Source: Bradyrhizobium sp. SRS-191 (GTDB taxonomy: Bacteria > Pseudomonadota > Alphaproteobacteria > Rhizobiales > Xanthobacteraceae). From it: 64,000 nucleotides of DNA. The notes below the pieces were generated by a model. That model was not told the origin of the DNA. It did no database searches and was given only the letters and a program-made list of their open reading frames with translations. Numbering within the stretch: position 1 is the stretch's first letter; each line of letters starts with the position of its first letter. The stretch is from assembly GCF_024586915.1 (NCBI RefSeq), contig NZ_JANBVS010000014.1:1-64000 (forward strand), given 5' to 3'. Shown one piece after another: positions 51,108-59,518 of this stretch. The translations under genes were made by a program, and so were the position numbers.

Positions 51108-51803
51108 ATGAGCACCCCCATGAACAATCTCGGCGTCGTGAAGACGAAAATCACCCGCGCTGACAAGGCGGCGGTGGAGAAGCTGTCGAAGTTCGGCGTC
51201 GCCACCATCCACGAGGCGATGGGCCGCGTCGGCCTGATGCAGTGCTATATCAGGCCGATCTATCCGACCGCGAAGATGTGCGGCACGGCCGTCACCGTGC
51301 TGCTGCAGCCCGGCGACAACTGGATGCTGCATGTCGCGGCCGAGCAGATCCAGCCCGGCGACGTCGTCGTCGCCGCCTGCACGGTCGAGAACACCGACGG
51401 CTTCTTCGGCGATCTCCTGGCCACCAGCTTCCGGGCCCGCGGCGCCCAGGGCCTCGTCATCGACGGCGGCGTGCGCGACGTCGCCGATCTCACCGAGATG
51501 CAGTTCCCGGTGTTCTCGCGCGCCATCAGCGCCCGCGGCACGGTCAAGGCGACGCTCGGCTCGGTCAACATTCCGATCGTCTGCGCCGGTGTTGCCGTCA
51601 ACCCGGGTGACGTGATCGTCGCCGATGTCGACGGTATCGTCGTGGTCCCGGCCGCTGTCGCCCATCAGGCTGCGGATGCAGCTGCGGCGCGCGAGGCCAA
51701 CGAGGCGGACAAGCGCGAGAAGTTGGCGTCGGGCGTGCTCGGCCTCGACATGTACAAGATGCGCGAGCCCTTGGCGAAGGCCGGGCTCAAATACATCGAT
51801 TGA
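51108..51803 (+). CDS. ligK: 4-carboxy-4-hydroxy-2-oxoadipate aldolase LigK (RraA-like fold)
   Basis: A 231-residue class II pyruvate aldolase of the RraA-like/HMG-CHA aldolase group: AVEKLSKFGVATIHEAMGRVG, then GDNWMLHVAAEQIQPGDVVV and the active-site VIDGGVRDVADLTEM with the Arg-Asp pair. It splits 4-carboxy-4-hydroxy-2-oxoadipate to pyruvate and oxaloacetate, the last step of protocatechuate 4,5-cleavage. It starts 15 bases after ligJ. Confidence 0.93.
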   Translation: MSTPMNNLGVVKTKITRADKAAVEKLSKFGVATIHEAMGRVGLMQCYIRPIYPTAKMCGTAVTVLLQPGDNWMLHVAAEQIQPGDVVVAACTVENTDGFFGDLLATSFRARGAQGLVIDGGVRDVADLTEMQFPVFSRAISARGTVKATLGSVNIPIVCAGVAVNPGDVIVADVDGIVVVPAAVAHQAADAAAAREANEADKREKLASGVLGLDMYKMREPLAKAGLKYID

Positions 51804-51805
51804 GC

Positions 51806-52729
51806 ATGACCGCCGCCTCCAATCAGTGGCATGTCGGGCTGATCGGCTACGGCGAGGTCGGCAAGATCCTCGCCGAGGATCTGCGCAAAGACGGCGTGCG
51901 TGTCTCGGCCTATGATTTGAAGCTGGCAGACAGCCGCGGCGACGCGATGCGCAGCCATGCTGACAGCATCGGCGTGACGCTCGCAGCCTCGCATGCCGAG
52001 CTGGCCGCGCAGGCCGACTTCATCGTTTCGGCCGTCACCGCGAGCCAGGACGTGGCGGTCGCGGAAGCCTGCGCGCCGGCGATCAAGCCGGGTGCATGGT
52101 TCCTCGACTTCAACTCGGCCTCGCCCGGCGCCAAGCAGCGCGCAGCCGCGCTGATCGACGGGGCTGGGGGCCGCTATGTCGAGGGCGCGGTGATGACCTC
52201 GGTGCCGCCCTATCGCATCAAGGTGCCGCTGCTGCTCGGCGGTGCCGGTGCGCGCGAGCTGGCGCCGCTGCTCAACGAACTCGGCTTTGCCGCCAAGCCC
52301 GCCAGCGACAAGCTCGGCGTGGCCTCGGCGACCAAGATGTGCCGCAGCATCATGATCAAGGGCCTCGAGGCCATGGTGATCGAGAGCTTCACCACCGCCC
52401 GTGCCTATGGCGTCGAGGATGCGGTGCTGGCCTCGCTGAAGGAGACCTTCCCAGGCATCGACTGGGAGAAGCAGGGCGCCTATTTCTTTCAGCGCGTGAT
52501 CGAGCATGGCCGCCGCCGTGCCGAGGAGGTGCGGGAGGTGGCTGAGACCGTGCGCGACATCGGGCTGACGCCGTGGTCGGCGGAAGGCACCGCCGAGCGC
52601 CAGGCCTGGGTCGCCGATCTCGCCGATGACGGCCTGTTCGGCACGCGCGGCACCAAGGAGTTTGCGCGTAGCGCAGACTGGCGCACCGAGGCCGATCGCA
52701 TTCTCAATAAGATCAAATCCAAGGAGTAG
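51806..52729 (+). CDS. NAD(P)-binding dehydrogenase, 6-phosphogluconate dehydrogenase-like with DUF1932-type C-terminus
   Basis: A 307-residue protein: N-terminal Rossmann LIGYGEVGKILAEDLRKDGVRV, FIVSAVTASQDVAVAEACAPAIKPGAWFLDFNSASPG, then a helical domain with VASATKMCRSIMIKGLEAMVIESFTTARAYGVED. It is of the beta-hydroxyacid dehydrogenase type. It sits between ligK and ligI. No step of the known protocatechuate 4,5-route needs a second dehydrogenase beyond LigC, so its role is open. It might act on gallate- or keto-enol-related intermediates. ATG is 2 bases after the ligK stop; a TTG overlapping that stop is another possible start. Confidence 0.85.
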   Translation: MTAASNQWHVGLIGYGEVGKILAEDLRKDGVRVSAYDLKLADSRGDAMRSHADSIGVTLAASHAELAAQADFIVSAVTASQDVAVAEACAPAIKPGAWFLDFNSASPGAKQRAAALIDGAGGRYVEGAVMTSVPPYRIKVPLLLGGAGARELAPLLNELGFAAKPASDKLGVASATKMCRSIMIKGLEAMVIESFTTARAYGVEDAVLASLKETFPGIDWEKQGAYFFQRVIEHGRRRAEEVREVAETVRDIGLTPWSAEGTAERQAWVADLADDGLFGTRGTKEFARSADWRTEADRILNKIKSKE

Positions 52730-52737
52730 GGAACCTC

Positions 52738-53652
52738 ATGGAGTTCCAGAAGACCCCGGGATGGCTGGACTGGTACGACGGCCCGTCGAAGCCGCGCTTC
52801 AAGGTGCCGGCCGGCAGCGTCGACGCGCATTGCCACGTGTTCGGCCCCGGTGCCGAATTCCCCTATGCGCCCGAGCGCAAGTACACGCCGTGCGATGCCT
52901 CCAAGCACCAGCTTTACGCGCTGCGCGACCATCTCGGCTTCGCCCGCAATGTCGTGGTGCAGGCGACCTGCCACGGCGCCGACAACCGCGCGATGGTCGA
53001 TGCCCTCGTGCATTCCAACGGCAAGGCCCGCGGCGTCGCGACCGTCAAGCGCAGCGTCACCGATGCCGAGCTACAGGCGATGCACGATGCCGGCGTGCGC
53101 GGCGTCCGCTTCAACTTCGTCAAGCGCCTCGTCGACTTCACGCCGAAGGACGAGCTGGTCGAGATCGCCAACCGCATCAACAAGCTCGGCTGGCATGTCG
53201 TGATCTATTTCGAGGCCGTCGACCTGCCGGAGCTGTGGGATTTCTTCACCTCGCTGCCGACCACCGTCGTCGTCGACCACATGGGTCGCCCCGATGTGAC
53301 CAAGCCGGTCGATGGCCCCGAGTTCGAGCTGTTCGTGAAGTTCATGCGCGAGCACAGCAACGTCTGGTCCAAGGTCAGCTGCCCGGAGCGGCTGTCGGTC
53401 GCCGGCCCGCGGGCGCTCAACGGCGAGCAGAACGCCTATCGCGACGTGGTGCCGTTCGCAAAACGTATCGTCGAGACCTTCCCGAATCGCGTGCTGTGGG
53501 GCACCGACTGGCCGCATCCGAACCTCAAGGACCACATGCCCGACGACGGCCTGCTGGTCGATTTCATTCCCCACATCGCCGTCACCGCGGAGCTGCAGCG
53601 AAAACTCCTGGTCGACAATCCGATGCGGCTGTACTGGCCCGAAGAATCCTAA
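52738..53652 (+). CDS. ligI: 2-pyrone-4,6-dicarboxylate lactonase LigI
   Basis: A 304-residue amidohydrolase-superfamily lactonase: VDAHCHVFGPGAEFPYAP, NFVKRLVDFTPKDELVEIANRI, VVVDHMGRPDV and the catalytic Asp in VLWGTDWPHPN. LigI hydrolyses 2-pyrone-4,6-dicarboxylate to 4-oxalomesaconate. The N-terminus (KTPGWLDWYDGPSKPRFKVP) is typical. It begins 8 bases after the dehydrogenase. Confidence 0.94.
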   Translation: MEFQKTPGWLDWYDGPSKPRFKVPAGSVDAHCHVFGPGAEFPYAPERKYTPCDASKHQLYALRDHLGFARNVVVQATCHGADNRAMVDALVHSNGKARGVATVKRSVTDAELQAMHDAGVRGVRFNFVKRLVDFTPKDELVEIANRINKLGWHVVIYFEAVDLPELWDFFTSLPTTVVVDHMGRPDVTKPVDGPEFELFVKFMREHSNVWSKVSCPERLSVAGPRALNGEQNAYRDVVPFAKRIVETFPNRVLWGTDWPHPNLKDHMPDDGLLVDFIPHIAVTAELQRKLLVDNPMRLYWPEES

Positions 53653-53665
53653 GAGGAGGGAAGCG

Positions 53666-54055
53666 ATGTCGCTCGACAAACCCTATACCGACGTTCCCGG
53701 CACGACCATCTTCGACGCGGACATGTCGCGGATGGGCTATCACCTCAACCAGTTCTGCATGTCGTTGATGAAGGCCGAGAACCGCGCCCGCTTCAAAGCC
53801 AATGAGCGCGCTTATCTCGACGAATGGCCGATGAGCGAGGAGCAGAAGCAGGCCGTGCTCGACCGCGATCTCAACCGCTGCATCGCGCTCGGCGGCAACA
53901 TCTACTTCCTTGCCAAGATCGGTGCGACCGACGGCAAGAGCTTTCAGCAGATGGCCGGCAGCATGACCGGCATGACCGAAGACCAGTATCGCGAGATGAT
54001 GATCAAGGGCGGCCGCTCGGTCGAGGGCAACCGCTACACCGGGGAGAAGAAGTAA
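53666..54055 (+). CDS. ligA: Protocatechuate 4,5-dioxygenase alpha (small) subunit LigA
   Basis: A 129-residue all-helical subunit: YHLNQFCMSLMKAENRARFKANERAYLDEWPMSEEQKQAVL is the LigA signature that caps the active site of the beta subunit. AGGAGGGAAGC lies before the ATG. Its TAA stop is followed directly by the ATG of the beta subunit, implying coupled translation and equal amounts of both chains. Confidence 0.96.
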   Translation: MSLDKPYTDVPGTTIFDADMSRMGYHLNQFCMSLMKAENRARFKANERAYLDEWPMSEEQKQAVLDRDLNRCIALGGNIYFLAKIGATDGKSFQQMAGSMTGMTEDQYREMMIKGGRSVEGNRYTGEKK

Positions 54056-54919
54056 ATGGCAAAAATCTCCGCAAGCGTCTTCACCTCGCACGTTCCGGCG
54101 ATCGGCGCGGCCCTCGACCTCGGCAAGACCGACGAGGACTATTGGAAGCCGGTGTTCGCCGGCTACGACTTCGCCAAGCAGTGGGAGAAGGAGCAGAAGC
54201 CGGATGTCGTGTTCCTGGTCTTCAACGACCACGCGACCGCCTTCAGCCTGGACATGATCCCGACGTTCGCGATCGGCACGGCGGCCGAGTATCAGCCGGC
54301 CGATGAGGGCTGGGGCCCGCGCCCCGTGCCCAAGGTGATCGGACATCCGAAGCTCGCTGCGCACATCGCGCAGTCGGTGATCCAGGATGATTTCGATCTC
54401 ACCATCGTCAACAAGATGGACGTCGACCACGGCCTCACCGTGCCGCTCAGCCTGATCTTCGGCCAGGTCGATGCCTGGCCGTGCCCGGTGATCCCGTTCG
54501 CCGTCAACGTCGTGCAATATCCGGTGCCGTCGGGCCGCCGCTGCTTCATGCTGGGCAAGGCGATCCGCAAGGCGATCGAGAGCTATGACGAGCCGCTCAA
54601 TGTGCAGATCTGGGGCACCGGCGGCATGAGCCATCAGCTGCAGGGCCCGCGCGCCGGCCTGATCAACCGCGAATGGGACAACGCCTTCCTGGACAAGCTG
54701 ATCAACGATCCGGAAGCCCTGTCCAAGGTGCCGCATATCGACTACGTCCGCGAGGCCGGCAGCGAGGGCATCGAGCTCGTGATGTGGCTGATCGCGCGCG
54801 GCGCCATGAGCGACGTCAACGAGACCAAGAAGGGCAACGCGCCGACCGTGCGTCACCGCTTCTATCATGTGCCGGCCAGCAACACCGCCGTCGGCCATGT
54901 GATCCTGGAGAACAACTAA
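54056..54919 (+). CDS. ligB: Protocatechuate 4,5-dioxygenase beta (catalytic) subunit LigB
   Basis: A 287-residue type II extradiol dioxygenase. Iron ligands are His12 (TSHVP), His59 (NDHATAF) and Glu240 (EGIE), and the catalytic base is His193 (GMSHQL). These correspond to His12, His61, Glu242 and His195 of the Sphingobium enzyme, with a two-residue shift. The enzyme opens the protocatechuate ring between carbons 4 and 5 to give 4-carboxy-2-hydroxymuconate semialdehyde. It abuts ligA and ligC with no spacing on either side. Confidence 0.96.
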   Translation: MAKISASVFTSHVPAIGAALDLGKTDEDYWKPVFAGYDFAKQWEKEQKPDVVFLVFNDHATAFSLDMIPTFAIGTAAEYQPADEGWGPRPVPKVIGHPKLAAHIAQSVIQDDFDLTIVNKMDVDHGLTVPLSLIFGQVDAWPCPVIPFAVNVVQYPVPSGRRCFMLGKAIRKAIESYDEPLNVQIWGTGGMSHQLQGPRAGLINREWDNAFLDKLINDPEALSKVPHIDYVREAGSEGIELVMWLIARGAMSDVNETKKGNAPTVRHRFYHVPASNTAVGHVILENN

Positions 54920-55879
54920 ATGGCCAACACGATCAAGGTCGCGCTTGCCGGCGCGGGCGCCTTCGGCATCAAGCATCTGGACGGCATCAAGAACATCGAC
55001 GGCGTCGAGGTGGTGTCGCTGGTCGGCCGCCGCTTCGACCAGACCAAGGAAGTCGCCGACAAATATGGCATCAAGCACGTCTCGACCGAGCTTGCCGACA
55101 GCCTCAAGCTGCCGGAGGTCGATGCCGTCATCCTCTGCACGCCGACGCAGATGCACGCGGCGCAGGCGATCGACTGTCTCAAGGCCGGCAAGCACGTCCA
55201 GGTCGAGATTCCGCTCGCCGACTCGCTGAAGGACGCGCAGCAGGTGGTCGAGTTGCAGAAGGAGACGGGCCTGGTCGCGATGTGCGGCCACACCCGCCGC
55301 TTCAATCCCAGCCATCAGTTCGTGCACAAGAAGATCAAGGCCGGCGAGTTCCACATCCAGCAGATGGACGTGCAGACCTACTTCTTCCGCCGCACCAACA
55401 TGAACGCGCTGGGCCAGCCGCGCAGCTGGACCGACCATCTGCTTTGGCACCACGCCGCGCACACGGTCGATCTGTTCGCCTATCAGGCAGGCTCGCCGAT
55501 CGTGAAGGCCAATGCGGTGCAGGGACCGATCCATCCCAACCTCGGCATCGCGATGGACATGTCGATCCAGCTCAAGGCCGCCAATGGCGCGATCTGCACC
55601 TTGTCGCTGTCGTTCAACAATGACGGCCCGCTCGGCACCTTCTTCCGCTACATCGGCGACACCGGCACCTATATCGCCCGCTACGACGATCTGGTGAACG
55701 GCAAGGAGGAGAAGATCGACGTCTCCAAGGTCGATGTCTCCATGAATGGCATCGAGCTGCAGGACCGCGAGTTCTTCGCCGCGATCCGCGAGGGCCGCGA
55801 GCCGAACGCGTCCGTCGCCCAGGTGCTGCCCTGCTACCAGGTGCTGCACGATCTCGACGAGCAGCTTGCCAAGGGCTGA
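54920..55879 (+). CDS. ligC: 4-carboxy-2-hydroxymuconate-6-semialdehyde dehydrogenase LigC
   Basis: A 319-residue Gfo/Idh/MocA-fold enzyme: IKVALAGAGAFGIKHLDGI nucleotide site, VDAVILCTPTQMHAAQAIDCLKAGKHVQVEIPLADSL, and the HTRRFNPSHQFVHKKI and LLWHHAAHTVDLFAYQ region. It oxidises the ring-cleavage product in its hemiacetal form to 2-pyrone-4,6-dicarboxylate with NADP. It is the last gene of the lig operon, followed 20 bases later by a strong hairpin. Confidence 0.94.
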   Translation: MANTIKVALAGAGAFGIKHLDGIKNIDGVEVVSLVGRRFDQTKEVADKYGIKHVSTELADSLKLPEVDAVILCTPTQMHAAQAIDCLKAGKHVQVEIPLADSLKDAQQVVELQKETGLVAMCGHTRRFNPSHQFVHKKIKAGEFHIQQMDVQTYFFRRTNMNALGQPRSWTDHLLWHHAAHTVDLFAYQAGSPIVKANAVQGPIHPNLGIAMDMSIQLKAANGAICTLSLSFNNDGPLGTFFRYIGDTGTYIARYDDLVNGKEEKIDVSKVDVSMNGIELQDREFFAAIREGREPNASVAQVLPCYQVLHDLDEQLAKG

Positions 55880-55898
55880 GCGGAGAGCTGATGCGTTT

Positions 55899-55925
55899 GC
55901 CTCCTCGCGCCTCGCGCGGGGAGGC
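55899..55925 (+). terminator. Stem-loop ending the lig operon
   Basis: GCCTCCTCGCGC-CTC-GCGCGGGGAGGC forms a 12-base-pair stem (one G-T pair) with a three-base loop, 20 bases after ligC. A short TGCCTCC follows rather than a long T-run. It is the most stable-looking hairpin in this part of the window. Confidence 0.55.
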
Positions 55926-56006
55926 TGCCTCCGGCGCGTTCTGGAAGAAGCGCGGACGAGCGTTGCGCTTGAATGGCGGCTTCGCTTAACCTTTGGCCTT
56001 AGCAAG

Positions 56007-57503
56007 ATGAGGCCGCCCTTGACCGTTCAGTCGCCGCAACCGTTCCCGACCGAGACCTTCACCGACGCCGCGGCTGCGGTGGCCAGGCTCGAGGAAATCT
56101 ACGAGCGCAACACCGCGTTTCTGCGCGGTCATTTCGAGGCCTATGCCAACGGCGTCGTGCCGGCGACGCGCATCCGCGCAACCTATCCGTTCGTGCGCCT
56201 GACGACCGCGAGCCACGCGCGGCTCGACTCGCGCCTTGCCTATGGCTTCGTCGCCGGTCCCGGCGTGCACGAGACCAGCATCACGCGACCGGACCTGTTC
56301 CGCGCATATCTCACCGAGCAGATCCGGCTGCTGGTCGAGAACCACGGCGTCCCGGTCGAGATCGGGGAATCCGCCGAGCCGATCCCGGTGCATTTCGCCT
56401 ACCGCCGCGACATCAATATCGAGACGTCGCTGCCGCGCCACGAGAGCCCGCTGGTGACGCGCTCGCTGCGCGACGTGTTCGATGCGCCTGACCTCGCGAC
56501 CATGGACGATGCCATCGCCGATGGCACACTCGAGCTCAAGCCGGGCATGCCCGAGCCGTTGTCGCTGTTCCGCGCGGCGCGCGTCGATTACTCGCTGCGG
56601 CGGCTCTATCACTACACCGGGACTGATCCGGACCACTTCCAGAACTTCGTGATCTTCACGAACTACCAGTTCTATGTCGACGCCTTCGCCGACTGGGGCC
56701 GCCAGCAGCTCGCGGCCGGGGAGGGCGCGGCCGAGGCCTTCGTCGAGCCGGGCAACGTGATCACCCGCAATGTTCGTCTCGGCGGTGGCACGACGGGCTC
56801 CGCGCCCGCGCGCACGCCGCAGATGCCGGCGCTGCATCTGGTCGAGCCGGGACACCAGGGCATCACGCTGATCAACATCGGCACCGGGCCGTCGAACGCC
56901 CGCAACGTTACCGACCACATCGCGGTGCTCAGGCCGCATGCCTGGCTGATGGTCGGCCATTGCGCGGGCCTGCGCAACACGCAGCGGCTCGGCGACTACG
57001 TGCTCGCCCACGGCTATGTCCGCGAGGACCACGTGCTCGACCAGGAGTTGCCGCCGTGGGTGCCGATCCCCGCGCTGGCCGAGGTGCAGGTCGCGCTGGA
57101 GGAGGCCGTGGAGACGGTCACCGGCTATTCCGGCTTCGAGCTGAAGCGGGTGATGCGCACCGGCACGGTCGCAAGCGTCGACAACCGCAACTGGGAGATC
57201 TCCGGCCCCGCCGTGATCCGCCGGCTGTCGCAGTCGCGCGCCGTCGCGCTCGACATGGAGTCGGCCGCGATCGCCGCCAATGGCTACCGCTTCCGCGTGC
57301 CCTACGGCACCTTGCTCTGCGTCTCCGACAAGCCGCTGCATGGCGAGATCAAGCTCGCCGGCATGGCCAGCGACTTCTACCGCCAGCGGGTCGGACAGCA
57401 TCTCCAGATCGGCCTCAAGGCGCTCGAGCTGTTGAAGCACCAGGAGTCCGAGCGGCTGCATTCGCGCAAGCTGCGCAGCTTCGCCGAGGTCGCGTTTCAG
57501 TAG
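56007..57503 (+). CDS. amn: AMP nucleosidase
   Basis: A 498-residue enzyme that hydrolyses AMP to adenine and ribose 5-phosphate. The N-terminal AMP-nucleosidase domain (ARIRATYPFVRLTT, VAGPGVHETSITRPDLFRAYL) is followed by a nucleoside phosphorylase-like domain (NIGTGPSNARNVTDHIAVLRPHAWLMVGHCAGLR, then ALDMESAAIAANGYRFRVPYGTLLCVSDKPLHGEIK). Length and layout match E. coli Amn (484 residues). The ATG start is after AGCAAG; no good Shine-Dalgarno is seen. It is unrelated in function to the lig operon upstream and probably has its own promoter. Confidence 0.95.
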   Translation: MRPPLTVQSPQPFPTETFTDAAAAVARLEEIYERNTAFLRGHFEAYANGVVPATRIRATYPFVRLTTASHARLDSRLAYGFVAGPGVHETSITRPDLFRAYLTEQIRLLVENHGVPVEIGESAEPIPVHFAYRRDINIETSLPRHESPLVTRSLRDVFDAPDLATMDDAIADGTLELKPGMPEPLSLFRAARVDYSLRRLYHYTGTDPDHFQNFVIFTNYQFYVDAFADWGRQQLAAGEGAAEAFVEPGNVITRNVRLGGGTTGSAPARTPQMPALHLVEPGHQGITLINIGTGPSNARNVTDHIAVLRPHAWLMVGHCAGLRNTQRLGDYVLAHGYVREDHVLDQELPPWVPIPALAEVQVALEEAVETVTGYSGFELKRVMRTGTVASVDNRNWEISGPAVIRRLSQSRAVALDMESAAIAANGYRFRVPYGTLLCVSDKPLHGEIKLAGMASDFYRQRVGQHLQIGLKALELLKHQESERLHSRKLRSFAEVAFQ

Positions 57504-57517
57504 CGGCCGGAGGCCGC

Positions 57518-57919
57518 TCAGCGGCTCCAGCGCTCGTCGAACGCCTGCCGCGCCTGTTCGACCTCGGGCATCTTCGCGATCGTCCAGGCATAGAGCGCGC
57601 GGAACGGTGGCTGCAGAGTGCGGCCGAGCGGCGTGATCTCGTACTGCACCGCGACCGGCGAGTCCGCGATCACCTCGCGTGCGACGAGGCCGTTGCGCTC
57701 GAGCCGGCGCAGGCATTGCGTCAGCGCCTTCTGGGTGACGCCCTCGAGCTGCTTCTTGATCGCGTTGAAGCGCAGCGGGCCGCCGTCGAGCACCGCCAGC
57801 ACCATCATCGACCATTTGTCGGCGATCTGGTCGATCAGCACCCGGCTCGGGCATTCCGAGGAGAAGTGCTGCGGCTTGCAGCGGAGCGGGGCGGTCTCGG
57901 ACGTCGACGCAACGGTCAC
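57518..57919 (-). CDS. HxlR-family transcriptional regulator
   Basis: A 133-residue winged-helix protein: CPSRVLIDQIADKWSMMVLAVLDGGPLRFNAIKKQLEGVTQKALTQCLRRLERNG is the HxlR signature, with a Cys near position 24 as in thiol-sensing members (YodB, HypR). GTG start. It is divergent from the Old Yellow Enzyme gene, a common regulator/target arrangement in which the regulator senses electrophiles or aldehydes. Repeated GTATAC sequences lie in the shared promoter region. Confidence 0.93.
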   Translation of the reverse strand: MTVASTSETAPLRCKPQHFSSECPSRVLIDQIADKWSMMVLAVLDGGPLRFNAIKKQLEGVTQKALTQCLRRLERNGLVAREVIADSPVAVQYEITPLGRTLQPPFRALYAWTIAKMPEVEQARQAFDERWSR

Positions 57920-57936
57920 GATGGTGGTTTCCTCGG

Positions 57937-57989
57937 GTATACCTAAGCGACTTGGGGTGCCTGATTGACTTCAGGTTTACGAAGTATAC
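57937..57989. promoter_or_regulatory. HxlR/OYE divergent control region with GTATAC repeats
   Basis: GTATAC occurs at 57937-57942 and 57984-57989. The second lies in GTTTAC-GAA-GTATAC, an inverted repeat that resembles HxlR operators. Both fall within the 103-base gap between the divergent genes. Confidence 0.45.
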
Positions 57990-58022
57990 TGGAGCGGTTC
58001 CGAACGCAATGGAGCCTTCTGA

Positions 58023-59141
58023 ATGTCCGATCTCGATACCAGCGTGCTGTTTCGTCCGTTTCGCCTGAAGTCGCTGGAGCTGAAGAACCGCATCGTCATG
58101 GCGCCGATGACGCGCAACGCCGCGCCGAACGGCATTCCCGGCGAGGCCAATGCCGCCTATTACCGCCGTCGCGCCGAAGGCGGCGTGGGGCTGATTCTCA
58201 CCGAGGGCACGGTCATCAACCGTCCGGCCTCGCGCAACGAGCCCCAGATTCCCTTCTTCCATGGCGAGGCCGCGCTGGCCGGCTGGCAGAGCGTCGCCAG
58301 CGCCGTGCACGCCGCCGGCGGCCGCATCGCGCCGCAGATCTGGCACACCGGTTCGACCAAGGGCATGAGCCGCTGGGAGCCGGATGCGCCGGTCGAGAGC
58401 CCGTCGGGCCTGGTGGCGCCGGACAAGCCGCGCGGCAACGTGATGACCGAGAACGACATCGCCGACACCGTCGCCGCCTTCGCGCAGGCTGCTGTTGACG
58501 CCAAGCGTACCGGCTTCGACACCGTCGAGATCCATGGTGCGCATGGCTACCTCGTCGACCAGTTCTTCTGGTCGGGCACCAATAAGCGCGAGGACCGTTA
58601 TGGCGGCCCGACCATCAAGGAGCGCTCGCGCTTCGCCGGCGAGATCGTTGCTGCGATCCGCAAGGCGGTCGGCCCCGACTTCCCGATCATCCTGCGCGTC
58701 AGCCAGTGGAAGCAGCAGGACTACGCAGCGCGTCTCGCCGAGACGCCGGCGCTGATGGGCGACTGGCTGCAGCCGCTGGTCGATGCCGGCGTCGATATCC
58801 TGCACTGCTCGCAGCGCCGCTTCTGGGAGCCGGAATTCCCTGAGATCGACGGCGAGAAGGGGCTCAACTTCGCCGGCTGGGCGAAGAAGATCACGGGTGC
58901 GGCGACGATCAGCGTCGGCTCGGTCGGCCTCGCCGGTGACTTCTTCTCGGCCTTTGCGGGCAAGCCGTCGACGACGGCGGACCTCGATGCGCTGCTCGAG
59001 CGCATGGCGAAAGACGAGTTCGATCTCATCGCCGTCGGCCGCGCGCTGATCAGCGATGCCGACTGGGTCGCCAAGATCAAGGCCGGCGACAAGGCTGGGC
59101 TGAAGGGCTTCAACGCGGCGGATCTCGGCGCGCTGGTGTGA
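58023..59141 (+). CDS. NADH:flavin oxidoreductase, Old Yellow Enzyme family (NemA-like)
   Basis: A 372-residue FMN enzyme: LFRPFRLKSLELKNRIVMAPMTRN, GRIAPQIWHTGS, GFDTVEIHGAHGYLVDQFFWSGTNKREDRYGG, and LIAVGRALISDADW. It reduces activated double bonds or nitro groups with NAD(P)H. The His-x-x-His/Asn-type substrate ligand region is IHGAHGY and QIWHTG. Divergent from the HxlR gene, so it is likely induced by reactive electrophiles. Confidence 0.94.
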   Translation: MSDLDTSVLFRPFRLKSLELKNRIVMAPMTRNAAPNGIPGEANAAYYRRRAEGGVGLILTEGTVINRPASRNEPQIPFFHGEAALAGWQSVASAVHAAGGRIAPQIWHTGSTKGMSRWEPDAPVESPSGLVAPDKPRGNVMTENDIADTVAAFAQAAVDAKRTGFDTVEIHGAHGYLVDQFFWSGTNKREDRYGGPTIKERSRFAGEIVAAIRKAVGPDFPIILRVSQWKQQDYAARLAETPALMGDWLQPLVDAGVDILHCSQRRFWEPEFPEIDGEKGLNFAGWAKKITGAATISVGSVGLAGDFFSAFAGKPSTTADLDALLERMAKDEFDLIAVGRALISDADWVAKIKAGDKAGLKGFNAADLGALV

Positions 59142-59241
59142 GCCGCATCGCGGCTGGCTTGCCGCGTTCATTCGCGTCCTCGTCTGGCGGTGTACGTCGC
59201 CTTCGCGCTCTTAGTTGAACGCGAGTAGGAGCCAAGAACTC

Positions 59242-59407
59242 GGTGCACCCTCTCCCCTTGTGGGAGAGGGTGCCGGAGATGCGTAGCATCGGAGGCGGGT
59301 GAGGGGTCTCTCTCCGCACGGGAGCTCGCGGAGAGAGACCCCTCACCCGGCTCGCATTCGCTGCGCTCATGCGATCCACCCTCTCCCACAAGGGGAGAGG
59401 GTGCACC
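59242..59407. repeat. Nested perfect palindrome (31-base outer arms, 21-base inner arms)
   Basis: Outer arms at 59242-59272 and 59377-59407 are perfect inverted repeats of 31 bases, beginning GGTGCACCCTCTCCCC. Inner arms GGGTGAGGGGTCTC... and its complement, 21 bases, lie between. Inside these is GCACGGGAGCTCGC. It occupies most of the 377-base gap between the convergent OYE and P450 genes, where no gene was found. Confidence 0.9.
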
Positions 59408-59518
59408 GCCGTTGTCGCGAAGTAATCGTTCCCCTCCACGAAGTGGAGCGGATGTTGTTGTAGGGTGAGAGACCATCATCTTAGCCGCGCCTTGCACCAG
59501 CGTCTCTCACTCCTGCAA

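Noticed and set aside
53582..59171. Two long minus-strand open frames opposite the lig operon, amn and OYE genes
   Set aside because: Low-complexity translations mirroring the codon bias of real genes on the other strand.
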